Of a DNA stretch of 64,000 nt, positions 8,898 to 18,251 are shown one piece after another. Position 1 is the first letter of the stretch. Each line of letters opens with the position of its first letter. The translations under genes were made by a program, and so were the position numbers. The notes below the pieces were generated by a model. That model did not search any database, was not told where the DNA came from, and saw only the letters and a list, made by a program, of their open reading frames with translations. This DNA is from JAHIVB01 sp964574705 (GTDB lineage: Bacteria > Bacillota_I > Bacilli_A > Izemoplasmatales > Hujiaoplasmataceae): contig CAZNOO010000004.1 in NCBI GenBank assembly GCA_964574705.1, positions 1 through 64,000 on the forward strand, read 5' to 3'.

Positions 8898-9854
8898 CTA
8901 AATATTCGTGCTCTTGAATAGGAGAGGATAAACACCTATTCCAACAAAGACCATTGAGAAATATCTAACAAAATCGAAAATAACCGCCACTGTGCTTGAA
9001 ATCAGTGCTCCTTCACTCAATTCTTCAGGATTGACGATGAGTGAGAATACTTCCTTCAAAGCAATTCGAATTAACATGACAATAGCAACCCCTACGACAA
9101 ACCGTATGATGTTTTTCCATACGACTTTATGATTTGTAAATTGCACTTTCTTTTTTTCAAACGTAACTCCGAAAATGAATCCGACGATTGTCCCAAGCAT
9201 TTTGGAGATGCCTTCGAGGTTGTTATACATTACAGCTGCGTTGGTGCTGGTTCCATCAGCTTTGGCCGTAAAAAGAAAATATACATAACTGACTAAAAAG
9301 ATTCCAAGCGCGATATACAATAACTTTGTATAGAATTTTTGATCAAATGTTGCCTTCTTAAAATAAAGAAAGAACCCAATGCTTATTGCTATTCCAAGTA
9401 CTGCGCCTACGACAACATCTGAAAAATAGTGAACGCCTAAATACATCCTGCTAATGGCGACCATAATAATGATGATGATTGTCGCAATCGTAATCCACTG
9501 TTTTTTCATCCATAAAGCAAAACTCGTAAATACGGTCGCTGCCCCCTGTGTATGCCCTGAAGGGAATGAATATCCTCCTGATGTTTGAGGGCGAACATTC
9601 ACAATCGTATCATCAGCCAAGAAAGGTCGAGGTCTTGCGACTAGGACTTTAATTACGGAATTGATCACAAATGAGATGAAAACAGCAATTCCAACTTTTT
9701 CACCAATTTTCTTATCATAGCACCAGTACAAAAATCCCATGATTCCGATGATGATTAATTCTTCACCGAATAGAGTCCAAAATTGAAAAAACAAGTCCAT
9801 AAAGGTACTTCTAAACGTTTGTAGCCAATGAATTAGATCTAATTCAAATGCCAT
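8898..9854 (-). CDS. PAP2-family membrane phosphatase
   Basis: 318 residues, multi-pass. The three PAP2 acid-phosphatase motifs are present in order: KVLVARPRP (KxxxxxxRP), SFPSGHTQ (PSGH) and SRMYLGVHYFSDVV (SRxxxxxHxxxD). Such enzymes dephosphorylate undecaprenyl-PP, phosphatidate or related lipid phosphates at the outer membrane face. The C-terminal 120 residues add further membrane helices beyond the minimal fold. It lies four bases from the HAD gene in the same direction. The exact lipid substrate cannot be told from sequence. Confidence 0.85.
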   Translation of the reverse strand: MAFELDLIHWLQTFRSTFMDLFFQFWTLFGEELIIIGIMGFLYWCYDKKIGEKVGIAVFISFVINSVIKVLVARPRPFLADDTIVNVRPQTSGGYSFPSGHTQGAATVFTSFALWMKKQWITIATIIIIIMVAISRMYLGVHYFSDVVVGAVLGIAISIGFFLYFKKATFDQKFYTKLLYIALGIFLVSYVYFLFTAKADGTSTNAAVMYNNLEGISKMLGTIVGFIFGVTFEKKKVQFTNHKVVWKNIIRFVVGVAIVMLIRIALKEVFSLIVNPEELSEGALISSTVAVIFDFVRYFSMVFVGIGVYPLLFKSTNI

Positions 9855-9858
9855 ATTA

Positions 9859-10674
9859 TCACCTATCCTTTTCTAGTACATAGTAATTTATGATTTCAGC
9901 TACGCCGTCAAAATCGTTTGACAGGGTAATCAATTTTGCATTTTCTTTCACGAGTGGTTTCGCATTTCCCATTGCAACGCCAAATCCAACAGACTTCAAC
10001 ATGGAAATGTCATTTTCTTCGTCTCCGAAGGCCATAACTTCTTCAGGAATCATATTTAAACGTTGAATAAGTCTTTCAAGTGCATCACCTTTGGATCCTT
10101 CAATACTGACAAACTCTAGCAACTGATTATGTGATTTGAATACATGGGCTTTTTCAAGTAATTTTGGAGGAACTTCAGTTTTGATTTGATCCAGTTTATG
10201 AATTTCATCAAAGACTAAGATTTTATAGATTGACTCTTCGATTTTAAATTGATTTAAATCAATTCTAATTGAATTGTTTTCTCTTTCGCTTTCATCTTTT
10301 AAGGTGTATTCAATGTCATGTGACACATAGATATGTCCAGGTGTGAATACATGAATCTTGAAATGATTTTTAATCAAAAAGTCAATGATTAAGTGCGCAG
10401 TCTCAGAATCCAAGAATTTTTCTTCAATCACTTGATATGGCATTGTTTTGGCAGTCACAACACCATTGTACGATATTATGTATCCTTCAGAATAATCTTC
10501 CATACTAAGTTGTTTTGCCATTTTCAGAATTTCAGAAGAGGTTCTTCCTGAAGCGATGACGATTGGAATCTTTAATTCCTTAAGACGTTCAATGACGTCT
10601 AAGGTATTCTTTGAAAGTTTCCCTTGAGAATTGAGAAGTGTCCCGTCTAAATCCGTTGCGATAAGTTTTATCAT
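9859..10674 (-). CDS. Cof-type HAD hydrolase
   Basis: 271 residues, the usual length for Cof/YkrA-type HAD-IIB phosphatases. Motif I is DLDGT with Asp8 and Asp10, motif II is the IASGR region, and motif IV is FGDEENDISML. The cap domain sits between residues of about 85 and 185. These enzymes remove phosphate from small metabolites (sugar phosphates, FMN, PLP), with the substrate undefined here. It lies between the PlsC and PAP2 genes in a run of same-strand genes. Confidence 0.88.
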   Translation of the reverse strand: MIKLIATDLDGTLLNSQGKLSKNTLDVIERLKELKIPIVIASGRTSSEILKMAKQLSMEDYSEGYIISYNGVVTAKTMPYQVIEEKFLDSETAHLIIDFLIKNHFKIHVFTPGHIYVSHDIEYTLKDESERENNSIRIDLNQFKIEESIYKILVFDEIHKLDQIKTEVPPKLLEKAHVFKSHNQLLEFVSIEGSKGDALERLIQRLNMIPEEVMAFGDEENDISMLKSVGFGVAMGNAKPLVKENAKLITLSNDFDGVAEIINYYVLEKDR

Positions 10675-10702
10675 CGGTACACCTCATTTCTTCGTTGTAA
10701 AA

Positions 10703-11530
10703 TTAGTTTTGTGGAATTCTAATTTTATAATCATCTAACTTCTCATTTACGACAGTTCTCACTTTTTCCGCTATGGTTTGTGAATCCATTTCTTTGTATT
10801 CTTCATACGGAATCAGAGGAAGAATGTGAATATAAATTTTGTGTCGTTTCAATATGTTTTTTCTAAAAATCCCGTGCATATTGTATAAACAAACCGGAGA
10901 AATGTCTGCGTTGGCTTTCATCGCAAGTTTGAATGCACCAGGCTTAAATTCAATCAAATCATTCGAATAAGTTCTTTTTCCTTCAGGAAATATCCCCATT
11001 GGTTGACCGGATTTCACATTTTTAATGCTTTCTATGATTGACTTCATTGCACTTCGATCTGCATCTTTGGTGATTGAAATGCATCCAATGGATCTTAATA
11101 AGTTCTTGACGAGTAATGTTTTGAATAAAGGTTCCTTTGCAACATAGGATAATGGAAATTTCTTGTACACTATTTTTACGTAGATCGGGTCTGTATACTC
11201 GATGTGATTCATATAGACGACAAAGTTATTGTCCTTTGGAAGATTTTCTTTTCCAGTGACAATCATCTTAACGCCCATAGCGTTTATGAAAATATACTCG
11301 CCAAAAGTATTAATCAAAAAATGTTTGATTTTGTTGGTCGTGCTGGCGTGTTCAGTTGTGAAGATAAAAATGACGTACAGAATTAACATGACAATAAATA
11401 TAGCGATGAAAATGATTAAAAACACGCCGACAAATATCAAAGCGCCAATTAAAGAATGCTCAAGATTGGTTGTAATCGCGTAAATGAAGGTTAGAATCGC
11501 GGTAATCCAAAGTTGAAAAATGAGTAACAT
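10703..11530 (-). CDS. plsC: 1-acyl-sn-glycerol-3-phosphate acyltransferase (PlsC family)
   Basis: 275 residues. Two N-terminal membrane helices (about 1-60) precede the LPLAT domain with the catalytic motif NHIEYTD (HxxxxD) and FPEGKRTYS (motif III), plus PVCLYN near the end. It transfers an acyl chain to lysophosphatidate to make phosphatidate in membrane lipid synthesis. It starts directly after the folA stop codon (11531), extending the thyA-folA-plsC run on the minus strand. The family assignment is firm. Which acyl donor it uses is unknown. Confidence 0.88.
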   Translation of the reverse strand: MLLIFQLWITAILTFIYAITTNLEHSLIGALIFVGVFLIIFIAIFIVMLILYVIFIFTTEHASTTNKIKHFLINTFGEYIFINAMGVKMIVTGKENLPKDNNFVVYMNHIEYTDPIYVKIVYKKFPLSYVAKEPLFKTLLVKNLLRSIGCISITKDADRSAMKSIIESIKNVKSGQPMGIFPEGKRTYSNDLIEFKPGAFKLAMKANADISPVCLYNMHGIFRKNILKRHKIYIHILPLIPYEEYKEMDSQTIAEKVRTVVNEKLDDYKIRIPQN

Positions 11531-12001
11531 CTAATTCACCCTTTCATATATGGCGAAGATTAGGTTTTCGTGTTCTTCGTATTGAATGGTTTTATAATGG
11601 GATAAATCAAACTTTTTTAAGTAGACATCTCCCTGATGCTCTTTTTTGATATGTGTGATGTAAAGGCGATCTGCGTAAGGAAAAGAGAGTTCATAGATTG
11701 TCTTTCCTCCGATGATGAATATTTCTTCTGATTTCGGAGATTTCAAATATGCGAACAGATCTGAAATCACTTCAACACCTTCATACTCGAATGGTTCTAG
11801 AGACGCAACGACGCTTTTTCGATTGGGAAGAGGTTTCCCAAGTCTCGAAAAAATTGATTTGAAGGTCTCCAGTCCCATTAACACTGTTTTGCCTTTAGTC
11901 GTTTTTTGGAAGTATTTTAAATCTTCTTTGTAATCCCAGGGAAGATCGTTTCCTTTTCCAATTAAAAAGTTCGGGTCTACTGCAAAAATCATGCTAATCA
12001 T
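11531..12001 (-). CDS. folA: Dihydrofolate reductase
   Basis: 156 residues, typical for bacterial DHFR. The N-terminus MISMIFAVDPNFLIGKGNDLPWDYKEDLKYF carries the conserved LPW and the acidic residue after it, followed by GKTVLMGLETF and FIIGGKTIYELSFPYADRLYITHI. It regenerates tetrahydrofolate after thymidylate synthesis. Its ATG follows the thyA stop with no spacer, so the two are translationally coupled and functionally paired. Confidence 0.95.
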   Translation of the reverse strand: MISMIFAVDPNFLIGKGNDLPWDYKEDLKYFQKTTKGKTVLMGLETFKSIFSRLGKPLPNRKSVVASLEPFEYEGVEVISDLFAYLKSPKSEEIFIIGGKTIYELSFPYADRLYITHIKKEHQGDVYLKKFDLSHYKTIQYEEHENLIFAIYERVN

Positions 12002-12880
12002 TTACACTGCCACCTTTCCCTTAATGGCTGGATATGGATCATACCCTTCCAATACAAAGTCTTCATACTGAAAGGATTCAATATCTTTATGCGTGCCCTT
12101 GATGGTCATGGTAGGCAATTTTTTTGGGGTTCTGGATAATTGTAGATTAACTTGATCAAGGTGATTTGAATAGATGTGTGCATCTCCAACTGTTTGAATA
12201 AGTTCTCCTAGTCCTAGGTTACATACATTCGCAACCATCATCAGTAACAATGCATAACTTGCAATGTTGAACGGAACTCCCAAGAATGCATCTGCACTTC
12301 TTTGATAGAACTGAAGAGACAGTTTTCCATCATTAACATAAAATTGATACATCATATGGCAGGGAGGTAAAGCCATGTCTTTTAACAGTGGCGGATTCCA
12401 TGCATTGACAATCAGTCGCCGGCTTCCAGGATTGTTTTTGATTTGATCGATGACTTCTTTGAGTTGATCGATAGATACGGATTTCCCTTCAAACGATCTC
12501 CATTGCTTTCCATAGACCGGTCCAAGATCCCCGTGACTAGTAGCGAAACTTTCATCTTCTTTGATTTTATCAACGAATTCCGACATTGTCTCTCCATGAT
12601 AATCAGGAGAACTTTTAAATTTTTCATAAGGCCATTCATTCCAAATCCTGACATCATTATGGACGAGGTATCGGATGTTCGTATCGCCTTTTACAAACCA
12701 AAGTAGCTCATGGATTACGCTTTTCAAATGGACTTTTTTGGTTGTTAAAAGAGGGAATCCATCTTCCATGTCAAAACGCATTTGATAGCCAAACGTAGAG
12801 ATAGTTCCGGTATGTGTGCGGTCGTCTTTGGGTCTTCCCTTTTGAAGGATGTGTTGTAAAAAATCGAGATATGTTTTCAT
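12002..12880 (-). CDS. thyA: Thymidylate synthase (ThyA type)
   Basis: 292 residues. It has the folate-dependent ThyA layout: RTHTGTISTFGYQMRFDM near the start, the catalytic Cys in LPPCHMMYQFYV, and the dUMP-binding QRSADAFLGVPFNIASYALL. It makes dTMP from dUMP using methylene-tetrahydrofolate and yields dihydrofolate for the neighbouring FolA. Presence of de novo thymidylate synthesis means this organism is not wholly dependent on scavenged thymidine, even though the window is rich in deoxynucleoside catabolism. Confidence 0.96.
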   Translation of the reverse strand: MKTYLDFLQHILQKGRPKDDRTHTGTISTFGYQMRFDMEDGFPLLTTKKVHLKSVIHELLWFVKGDTNIRYLVHNDVRIWNEWPYEKFKSSPDYHGETMSEFVDKIKEDESFATSHGDLGPVYGKQWRSFEGKSVSIDQLKEVIDQIKNNPGSRRLIVNAWNPPLLKDMALPPCHMMYQFYVNDGKLSLQFYQRSADAFLGVPFNIASYALLLMMVANVCNLGLGELIQTVGDAHIYSNHLDQVNLQLSRTPKKLPTMTIKGTHKDIESFQYEDFVLEGYDPYPAIKGKVAV

Positions 12881-12919
12881 GCCATCACCTTTAGTAAGAT
12901 TATATCATATTTTCTTTTC

Positions 12920-12947
12920 AAAAAAAGAAAAAGATGCAAAATGCATC
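12920..12947 (-). terminator. Terminator after the SSB-like gene
   Basis: GATGCA-TTT-TGCATC hairpin on the minus strand followed by TTTTTCTTTTTTT, immediately after the stop codon at 12948. Confidence 0.75.
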
Positions 12948-13277
12948 CTATTCTTTGTTCTTCGATATAAACGATATTTTTTCAGCGATTACTTCTGGAT
13001 ATGAAAAGACTTTTTTGCCATCTACAATGTAATCTTTTTGTTGAAGTCTCGCCTTTACACCAACCACTGAGCCCTTCTTACAGTAATCTACTGTCGCTTC
13101 TGCAATCCCTTGCCATAAGGTACAACTGATGAAGTCTGTCTCATATTCATTTGTTTTTCCGCTTTTGAACGGCCTTTGAATGGCAAGACGAATGGTAGTT
13201 ACGGTTTTGTCGTCATCGAGCGTTCTGAGTTCTGGATCACTTGTGAGTCTACCGACTAATACAACTTGGTTTAACAT
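12948..13277 (-). CDS. ssb: Short single-stranded DNA-binding protein
   Basis: 109 residues. OB-fold SSB: starts MLNQVVLVGRLTSDPELR, with FISCTLWQGIAEATVDYCKKGSVVGVKARLQ. It stops after the OB fold and lacks the Gly/Gln-rich linker and acidic DDxPF-type tail that recruits partner proteins in the main replication SSB. It resembles SsbB/YwpH-type paralogs, so a second full-length SSB probably exists elsewhere (inference). It is a single-gene unit with its own terminator. Confidence 0.85.
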   Translation of the reverse strand: MLNQVVLVGRLTSDPELRTLDDDKTVTTIRLAIQRPFKSGKTNEYETDFISCTLWQGIAEATVDYCKKGSVVGVKARLQQKDYIVDGKKVFSYPEVIAEKISFISKNKE

Positions 13278-13385
13278 AATGTTCTCCTTTTTGAATCAAG
13301 TATATCCAAATGCATCTATGATTCAAAATGGCAATCATTCATAACCAAGACTCTATTTTTTGTTCAATTTCTAAAATAGGACGCA

Positions 13386-13424
13386 AAAAAAAGACATTGG
13401 TATCACCAAATGTCTCTATTTTTG
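13386..13424 (-). terminator. Terminator after lemA
   Basis: Minus-strand hairpin formed by GACATTTGGT and ACCAATGTC with one bulged base, then a run of eight T. It follows the LemA stop by about 40 bases. Confidence 0.75.
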
Positions 13425-13460
13425 ATATTGTTGAAAAAATTGGGGTGTGTTTTGAAATCT

Positions 13461-14036
13461 TTAGAATTTGAATTCTACGTCTTCGCGTTTTTTCTCTTCA
13501 GCTTCAAAATAAGCTTTCTTTTCCATATGAATTGCATTCGCAACGATGGATTGTGGGAAAGTAACGATGACAGTGTTGATTCTAGTGACATTCGCATTGT
13601 AAAGACGTCTAGCTGCTTGAAGGTGTTCTTCGGTATTCGCTACTGCGGATTGTAATCCTAAGAATACGGTGTTTGCCTTTAAGTCTGGATATTGCTCAAC
13701 AACGACGTTGATTCCAGAAGCAACTTGATTCATTTGCGATAAGAATTCTTCTTTGTCTTTTACAGTTGCATTCTGAGGAATTCCTGAACGCCATTTGACG
13801 ACTTTTTCAAGTGTTTCGGCTTCGTGTTTTGCATAGCCTTTTGTTGTTTCCAACATTTTTGTAAGCATGTCAAAACGTTTTGTTAAAGCAACATCGATTC
13901 CGGATTCAGCTTCATGAACTTTCAACTCGAGTTGACGAAGTTTGTTCATTGTACCGATGTACCATAAAACGATTAAAACAACTAATACTCCTACAATGAT
14001 TAAAATGGTACTTGTGGTAGATAAAAACATTTGCAT
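13461..14036 (-). CDS. lemA: LemA family protein
   Basis: 191 residues, standard LemA length. One N-terminal membrane helix (about 8-28), then a long helical bundle with LELKVHEAESGIDVALTKRFDML and the family's AVANTEEHLQAARRLYNANVTRINTVIVTFPQSIVA segment. LemA proteins are membrane-anchored helical bundles of uncertain role. It follows the DUF3137-like gene by six bases, a pairing common in Firmicutes and Mollicutes, suggesting joint function in the envelope. Confidence 0.92.
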   Translation of the reverse strand: MQMFLSTTSTILIIVGVLVVLIVLWYIGTMNKLRQLELKVHEAESGIDVALTKRFDMLTKMLETTKGYAKHEAETLEKVVKWRSGIPQNATVKDKEEFLSQMNQVASGINVVVEQYPDLKANTVFLGLQSAVANTEEHLQAARRLYNANVTRINTVIVTFPQSIVANAIHMEKKAYFEAEEKKREDVEFKF

Positions 14037-14042
14037 TTCCTC

Positions 14043-14936
14043 CTATTTTTTGAATAAATTATTGTTTAGTTTCAAAGCTGTTATAACATCTTTGATGACC
14101 AGTAAGTCCTGTTTAAATTCTTCAACGACAGAATCATCGATTTTCCGGAACATTTTGAGTTCGAATGTATCGACATTGTTATTAATAGCGATATAGAGCG
14201 TATCTCCTGTAAATGCTAGTCCGATTCTTCCCGGATTGCGTTGTTCCAGTTTCATGATGGCTTCCATGATGTCCGGTGTAAGGACGTAGAAAGCTGAGAG
14301 TTCAGTCGTAGCGAATGTTTTGAATTTTTTGTTGAAGTCAATCGATTCTAACTCGACTTTTTTGAACGGGCGATTGGATCTGGGAGACCCTGATTCCAAG
14401 ACTTGGAGATGTCCTTCAAATTCTTTGTTGAAACTGAATTTGAATACACGTCCTAAAAAGTAAGTGACGTAATAGACTCTTGTACCATTTTTGGTTTGTT
14501 GAACATGACGTTCCTCAAGGCGGACATCGGAAGAGATGAAGTTCACATCTTCTAATTTTCCTGAAATAAAATCCTCTGTGTGGAATCTGTCTGCTCTTTT
14601 AAGAAATTCGGTATTGTAGACATCTTGCATCGAAAGCCCTTGGTTTGGTAAGTATTCGATTCCAGGAATCAGTTCTTTAAAAACGCCTGACAATACTTCA
14701 ACTTTGAATCTACCAGACAATTTCTTGAAGTCCATCGCGCCTTTGGCAGCAAAAACAATCCCGACGACGCCAACAATGAAACCTACGATCATCAGACCTT
14801 GACTTTGGTAGTTTGCCTGAGAAATCAAGAACAAAATGACTGCAACCACGATGACTGCAAATCCTATGATGCTTGTTTTTTCTGCTGTCTTCTTTTTCGA
14901 GTTAAACTCACTAAATTTATCTTGCACTTCATTCAC
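14043..14936 (-). CDS. DUF3137-like membrane protein
   Basis: 297 residues. Two membrane helices (about 22-42 and 48-68) are followed by a cytoplasmic domain with TEDFISGKLEDVNFISSDVRLEE and VYYVTYFLGRVFKFSFNK, the pattern of DUF3137 proteins. The family has no known activity, but genes of this type often lie beside lemA as here. A Glu/Lys-rich N-terminal 20 residues precede the first helix. The call is by pattern recognition and is less certain than the LemA call. Confidence 0.7.
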   Translation of the reverse strand: MNEVQDKFSEFNSKKKTAEKTSIIGFAVIVVAVILFLISQANYQSQGLMIVGFIVGVVGIVFAAKGAMDFKKLSGRFKVEVLSGVFKELIPGIEYLPNQGLSMQDVYNTEFLKRADRFHTEDFISGKLEDVNFISSDVRLEERHVQQTKNGTRVYYVTYFLGRVFKFSFNKEFEGHLQVLESGSPRSNRPFKKVELESIDFNKKFKTFATTELSAFYVLTPDIMEAIMKLEQRNPGRIGLAFTGDTLYIAINNNVDTFELKMFRKIDDSVVEEFKQDLLVIKDVITALKLNNNLFKK

Positions 14937-14981
14937 CTCGTATTATATATATTATACACTATTTTTTATCAATTTATAGTC

Positions 14982-16469
14982 TCATTTGAATAACATACAT
15001 GCTTTTACTGCTTTTTTCCAACCTTCGTAAAGGTTTTTGCGACAAGTTTCGTCCATATTTGGTTTATAGATTCTGTCAATTCCCCAAAGTTGCTTAATTT
15101 CATCCATCTTCCAGTAGCCGACTCCAAGCCCTGCAAGAAAAGCAGCTCCGAGAGCAGTGGTCTCGCTGGATTGTGGTTTGTCGATATAGGTGTTTAAAAT
15201 ATCGCTTTGAAATTGCATTAAGAATTGATTTTGTGACGCACCCCCATCGACTCTTAAACGATTCACTTTAATTTTTGATACGGATTCCATGACGGAAAGT
15301 ACGTCTTTTGTCTGATAGGCAATGGATTCTAACGCAGCTCTTGCAATGTGTTCTCTTTTGGTACCTCTTGTGATTCCAAAAATAGCGCCACGGGCGTCTT
15401 TATCCCAATAAGGAGTTCCAAGTCCAACAAAGGCAGGAACGAAGTAGATTCCCAGATTCGATTCACACTTTATTGCCAAGGATTCCGATTCTGAGGACTC
15501 TTCAATCAATTGGAGGCCATCGCGAATCCATTGAATTGCGGATCCCGCAACAAAGATACTTCCTTCTAAGGCATAGGTGGTTTCTCCGTTGATATGCCAA
15601 GCGATTGTCGTCAAGAGTCCTTTTTCAGGTAGAGATGGTTTTTTACCAATATTCATTAAAAGGAAACAACCTGTTCCGTATGTGTTCTTCACATCTCCAA
15701 TGTTGAAACAAGTTTGCCCGAAGAGCGCTGCTTGTTGGTCACCAGCGATGCCGGAGATTGGAACTTCTTGATTAAAGAAGACCGACTTCGCCGTAACACC
15801 GTATTGATGTGAAGAAGCTTCAACCTTGGGAAGCATCGACATTGGAACTGTGAGAATGTCACAAAGTTCTTCATCCCATTCTTCTTCAAAAATATTGAAC
15901 ATCAACGTTCTTGAAGCATTTGAATGATCTGTGACATGTACTTTTCCATTGGTAAGATTCCATACAATCCAGGTGTCAATGGTTCCAAACAGAAGTTCAC
16001 CTTTATTTGCTAAAGAGCGGGTCCCTTTGACATTGTCTAGAATCCATTTAACTTTGGTTCCTGAAAAGTATGGATCGATTAATAGCCCTGTTCTTTTTTT
16101 AAAGAGTTCTTCATATCCAGAAACTTTCAAATCTTCACAAATTTCTGAAGTTTGTTTGCTTTGCCACACGATTGCTTTATATACTGGTTTACCTGTTTTT
16201 TTATTCCAGACAACTGTCGTTTCTCTTTGATTGGTAATTCCGATTGAGGCGATTTGCCCAACTGAACATTTTGCTTTCATCATAGCTTCACCAATGCACA
16301 AAATGACAGACTCCCAAATTTCAACGGGATCATGAAGGACCATTCCAGGTTCCGGGAAATATTGTGTGAACTCGTGTTGGGCTTGAGCGACGATTTTCCC
16401 TTGCTTATTGAAGATTAATGCCCTCGACGAAGTCGTACCCTGATCGATGGATAAAATGTATCTTTCCAA
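14982..16469 (-). CDS. glpK: Glycerol kinase
   Basis: 495 residues from a TTG start at 16469. That start is preferred over the upstream TTG because GAGGTGA lies five bases before it and the protein then begins LERYILSIDQGTTSSRA like other GlpK. FGGY-kinase motifs include QWFVIWQ-type VWNLTNG, GIAGDQQAALFGQ, and NTYGTGCFLLMNIG. It phosphorylates glycerol to glycerol-3-P. In the loop before EVPISGIAGDQQ, where many Firmicutes GlpK carry the His phosphorylated by HPr, this protein reads KSVFFNQEVP with no His. It is divergent from a monoacylglycerol-lipase-like gene. Confidence 0.95.
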   Translation of the reverse strand: MERYILSIDQGTTSSRALIFNKQGKIVAQAQHEFTQYFPEPGMVLHDPVEIWESVILCIGEAMMKAKCSVGQIASIGITNQRETTVVWNKKTGKPVYKAIVWQSKQTSEICEDLKVSGYEELFKKRTGLLIDPYFSGTKVKWILDNVKGTRSLANKGELLFGTIDTWIVWNLTNGKVHVTDHSNASRTLMFNIFEEEWDEELCDILTVPMSMLPKVEASSHQYGVTAKSVFFNQEVPISGIAGDQQAALFGQTCFNIGDVKNTYGTGCFLLMNIGKKPSLPEKGLLTTIAWHINGETTYALEGSIFVAGSAIQWIRDGLQLIEESSESESLAIKCESNLGIYFVPAFVGLGTPYWDKDARGAIFGITRGTKREHIARAALESIAYQTKDVLSVMESVSKIKVNRLRVDGGASQNQFLMQFQSDILNTYIDKPQSSETTALGAAFLAGLGVGYWKMDEIKQLWGIDRIYKPNMDETCRKNLYEGWKKAVKACMLFK

Positions 16470-16525
16470 TTGCCTCACCTCTGTCAACAATTATATCAAA
16501 TCTTATTTTAAAATATAACCCTAAA

Positions 16526-16534
16526 TGGTATAAT
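16526..16534 (+). promoter_or_regulatory. Extended -10 promoter of the alpha/beta hydrolase gene
   Basis: TGGTATAAT is an extended -10 (TGnTATAAT). The -35 region 17 bases upstream is only weakly T-rich. It lies 34 bases before the chosen ATG. Confidence 0.5.
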
Positions 16535-16567
16535 TAATTTATCATTATGAAAAAAGGATGTGTTCTA

Positions 16568-17491
16568 ATGAAAAAGGTAGTATTGAAAGACTCTGCTCAA
16601 AACCAAATCCATATTTATTTATATGAACCAGAGATCAAAACAAAAGGAATCATACATATCATTCATGGCGCTAGTGAGCATTTTGCAAGGTATGGCGTCT
16701 TCGCTGAATACCTCAATTCAAAAGGCTACGCTGTGATTGGTTGCGATATTCTTGGCCATGGTCTTTCTACGGATACAAACGATTATGTACATTACGCTGA
16801 CAAGGATGGAGACAAATTAGCTTATGAGTCCATCTTGCTCGTTAAAGATTATATCAGTGAAAATTTCAAGAACGCACCTGTTTATGTTCTCGGACACTCT
16901 ATGGGATCTTTTTTAGCGAGGAAGTTAATCATCGAGTACCCTGATTTCTATAAGAAAGCAGTCATTTCAGGAACCACTTACGTTCCGGGGATTGTAACGA
17001 CGTTTGGAATCTTGCTTACTGGAATGTTTTCACTTTTCAAAGGTCCTAAGTATGTTTCACCTTTTGTTCAAAACATGGCAATCGATGCCAACCCAAAAAA
17101 GATGAAAAAAGATGGAATCATCGGAGATTTTAAAGAAGCATGGCTGACAAAGGATGAAACCATTCAACAATACTATCATCATTCAAAAATGTGCGGTCAA
17201 CCCTTTACAGTGAAAGCAAATCAAGATTTATTCCGTTGGCTCTCGTTCATTAACAAGAAATCGAATATCAACAAAGGAAATAAGAATCAACCGATTTTGT
17301 TAATGTCAGGCGCAAAAGACCCTCTGAGCAATTATGGAGAAACAGTTCTTCAACTCGGAGAAATGATGAAAAAAATGGGATATCTGAATGTCTCTGTCAA
17401 ACTCTATGAAAATGATCGACATGAAACGCTCAATGAACTCGATCATGAACAGGTTTTTGAAGACGTTCTCAACTTCATACAAGCCAAATAA
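16568..17491 (+). CDS. Alpha/beta hydrolase, monoacylglycerol lipase-like
   Basis: 307 residues from ATG at 16568, chosen over an ATG seven codons upstream because AAAAGGA lies nine bases before it. Serine-hydrolase features: HIIHGASEHFARY (oxyanion HG), GCDILGHGLS, nucleophile elbow GHSMGSF, late SGAKDPLSN (Asp) and NDRHETLNE (His). The layout fits the Hydrolase_4 / monoacylglycerol lipase group rather than proline peptidases. No signal peptide. Its divergent neighbour is glycerol kinase, so a monoglyceride to glycerol to glycerol-3-P route is plausible (inference). Confidence 0.85.
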   Translation: MKKVVLKDSAQNQIHIYLYEPEIKTKGIIHIIHGASEHFARYGVFAEYLNSKGYAVIGCDILGHGLSTDTNDYVHYADKDGDKLAYESILLVKDYISENFKNAPVYVLGHSMGSFLARKLIIEYPDFYKKAVISGTTYVPGIVTTFGILLTGMFSLFKGPKYVSPFVQNMAIDANPKKMKKDGIIGDFKEAWLTKDETIQQYYHHSKMCGQPFTVKANQDLFRWLSFINKKSNINKGNKNQPILLMSGAKDPLSNYGETVLQLGEMMKKMGYLNVSVKLYENDRHETLNELDHEQVFEDVLNFIQAK

Positions 17492-17517
17492 AAAAACACC
17501 GCTGGTGTTTTTTTTTA
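17492..17517. terminator. Bidirectional terminator, hydrolase / radC
   Basis: AAAACACC-GCT-GGTGTTTT with A and T runs on both sides, between convergent stops at 17491 and 17515. Confidence 0.8.
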
Positions 17518-18192
17518 TCTTCTGTGGATGTAATCCATCACTGATTGAAATCCCTTTTTTCCAATAACGACATGATCAGCACACTTTATCTGAAGCATGT
17601 TTCCAGCTTCGATGAAACGCTTTGTAACCTCAATATCTTGAGTTGAAGGTTCAGGGTCTCCTGAAGGATGGTTATGCACCAAAATGATTTGAAACGCTGA
17701 ATACTTGACAGCGTATTTGAACACTTCTCGAGGATGTACCAAAGACTGATTTAAACTTCCGACAAACACTTCTTTTTTAGTGATTAGGTTACTCTTTAAA
17801 TCAAGAAACAAAACATAGAGGACTTCTTGTTTTAAGGATGACATATCATCCTTTAATAAGTTGTATACGTCCTTTGGAGATGTGATTCGAATAGATTCAT
17901 TTTGTGGATTCAATACTCTTTTCCCAAGTTCAATCGATGCAAGAATCGTCATAGCTTTTGCTGGCCCCATCCCCTCAACACTTGAAAGTTCCTGAAGTGT
18001 TCGGTTTCTTAATTCTCCAAGGTCAGGAATATCGTGGATAATCGCTCGTGCAACTTCAATCGCTGAGGTCTTTGCACATCCAGTGCGAATCAAGATAGCG
18101 ATGAGTTCGGCATTGCTTAAGCTTTCAGGTCCATACTTCTGAAGTCGTTCTCTTGGCCTTTCCATGGAAGGCATTTCTTTGATTGTGTACAT
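17515..18192 (-). CDS. radC: RadC/UPF0758 family JAB-domain protein
   Basis: 225 residues, the family norm. An N-terminal helix-hairpin-helix region (LSNAELIAILIRTG, LSSVEGMGPAKAMTILASIELGKR) is followed by a JAMM metalloprotease-like domain with HNHPSGDPEPSTQD. The metal-binding His-x-His and Asp are intact. Despite the historical name, a DNA-repair role is not established for the family. Single-gene unit, convergent with the hydrolase gene. Confidence 0.92.
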   Translation of the reverse strand: MYTIKEMPSMERPRERLQKYGPESLSNAELIAILIRTGCAKTSAIEVARAIIHDIPDLGELRNRTLQELSSVEGMGPAKAMTILASIELGKRVLNPQNESIRITSPKDVYNLLKDDMSSLKQEVLYVLFLDLKSNLITKKEVFVGSLNQSLVHPREVFKYAVKYSAFQIILVHNHPSGDPEPSTQDIEVTKRFIEAGNMLQIKCADHVVIGKKGFQSVMDYIHRR

Positions 18193-18251
18193 GCTATACC
18201 TCTTTTTAAAAAAATATTACGCTTATAATTAGAATTCTCTTTATTTAAGCA

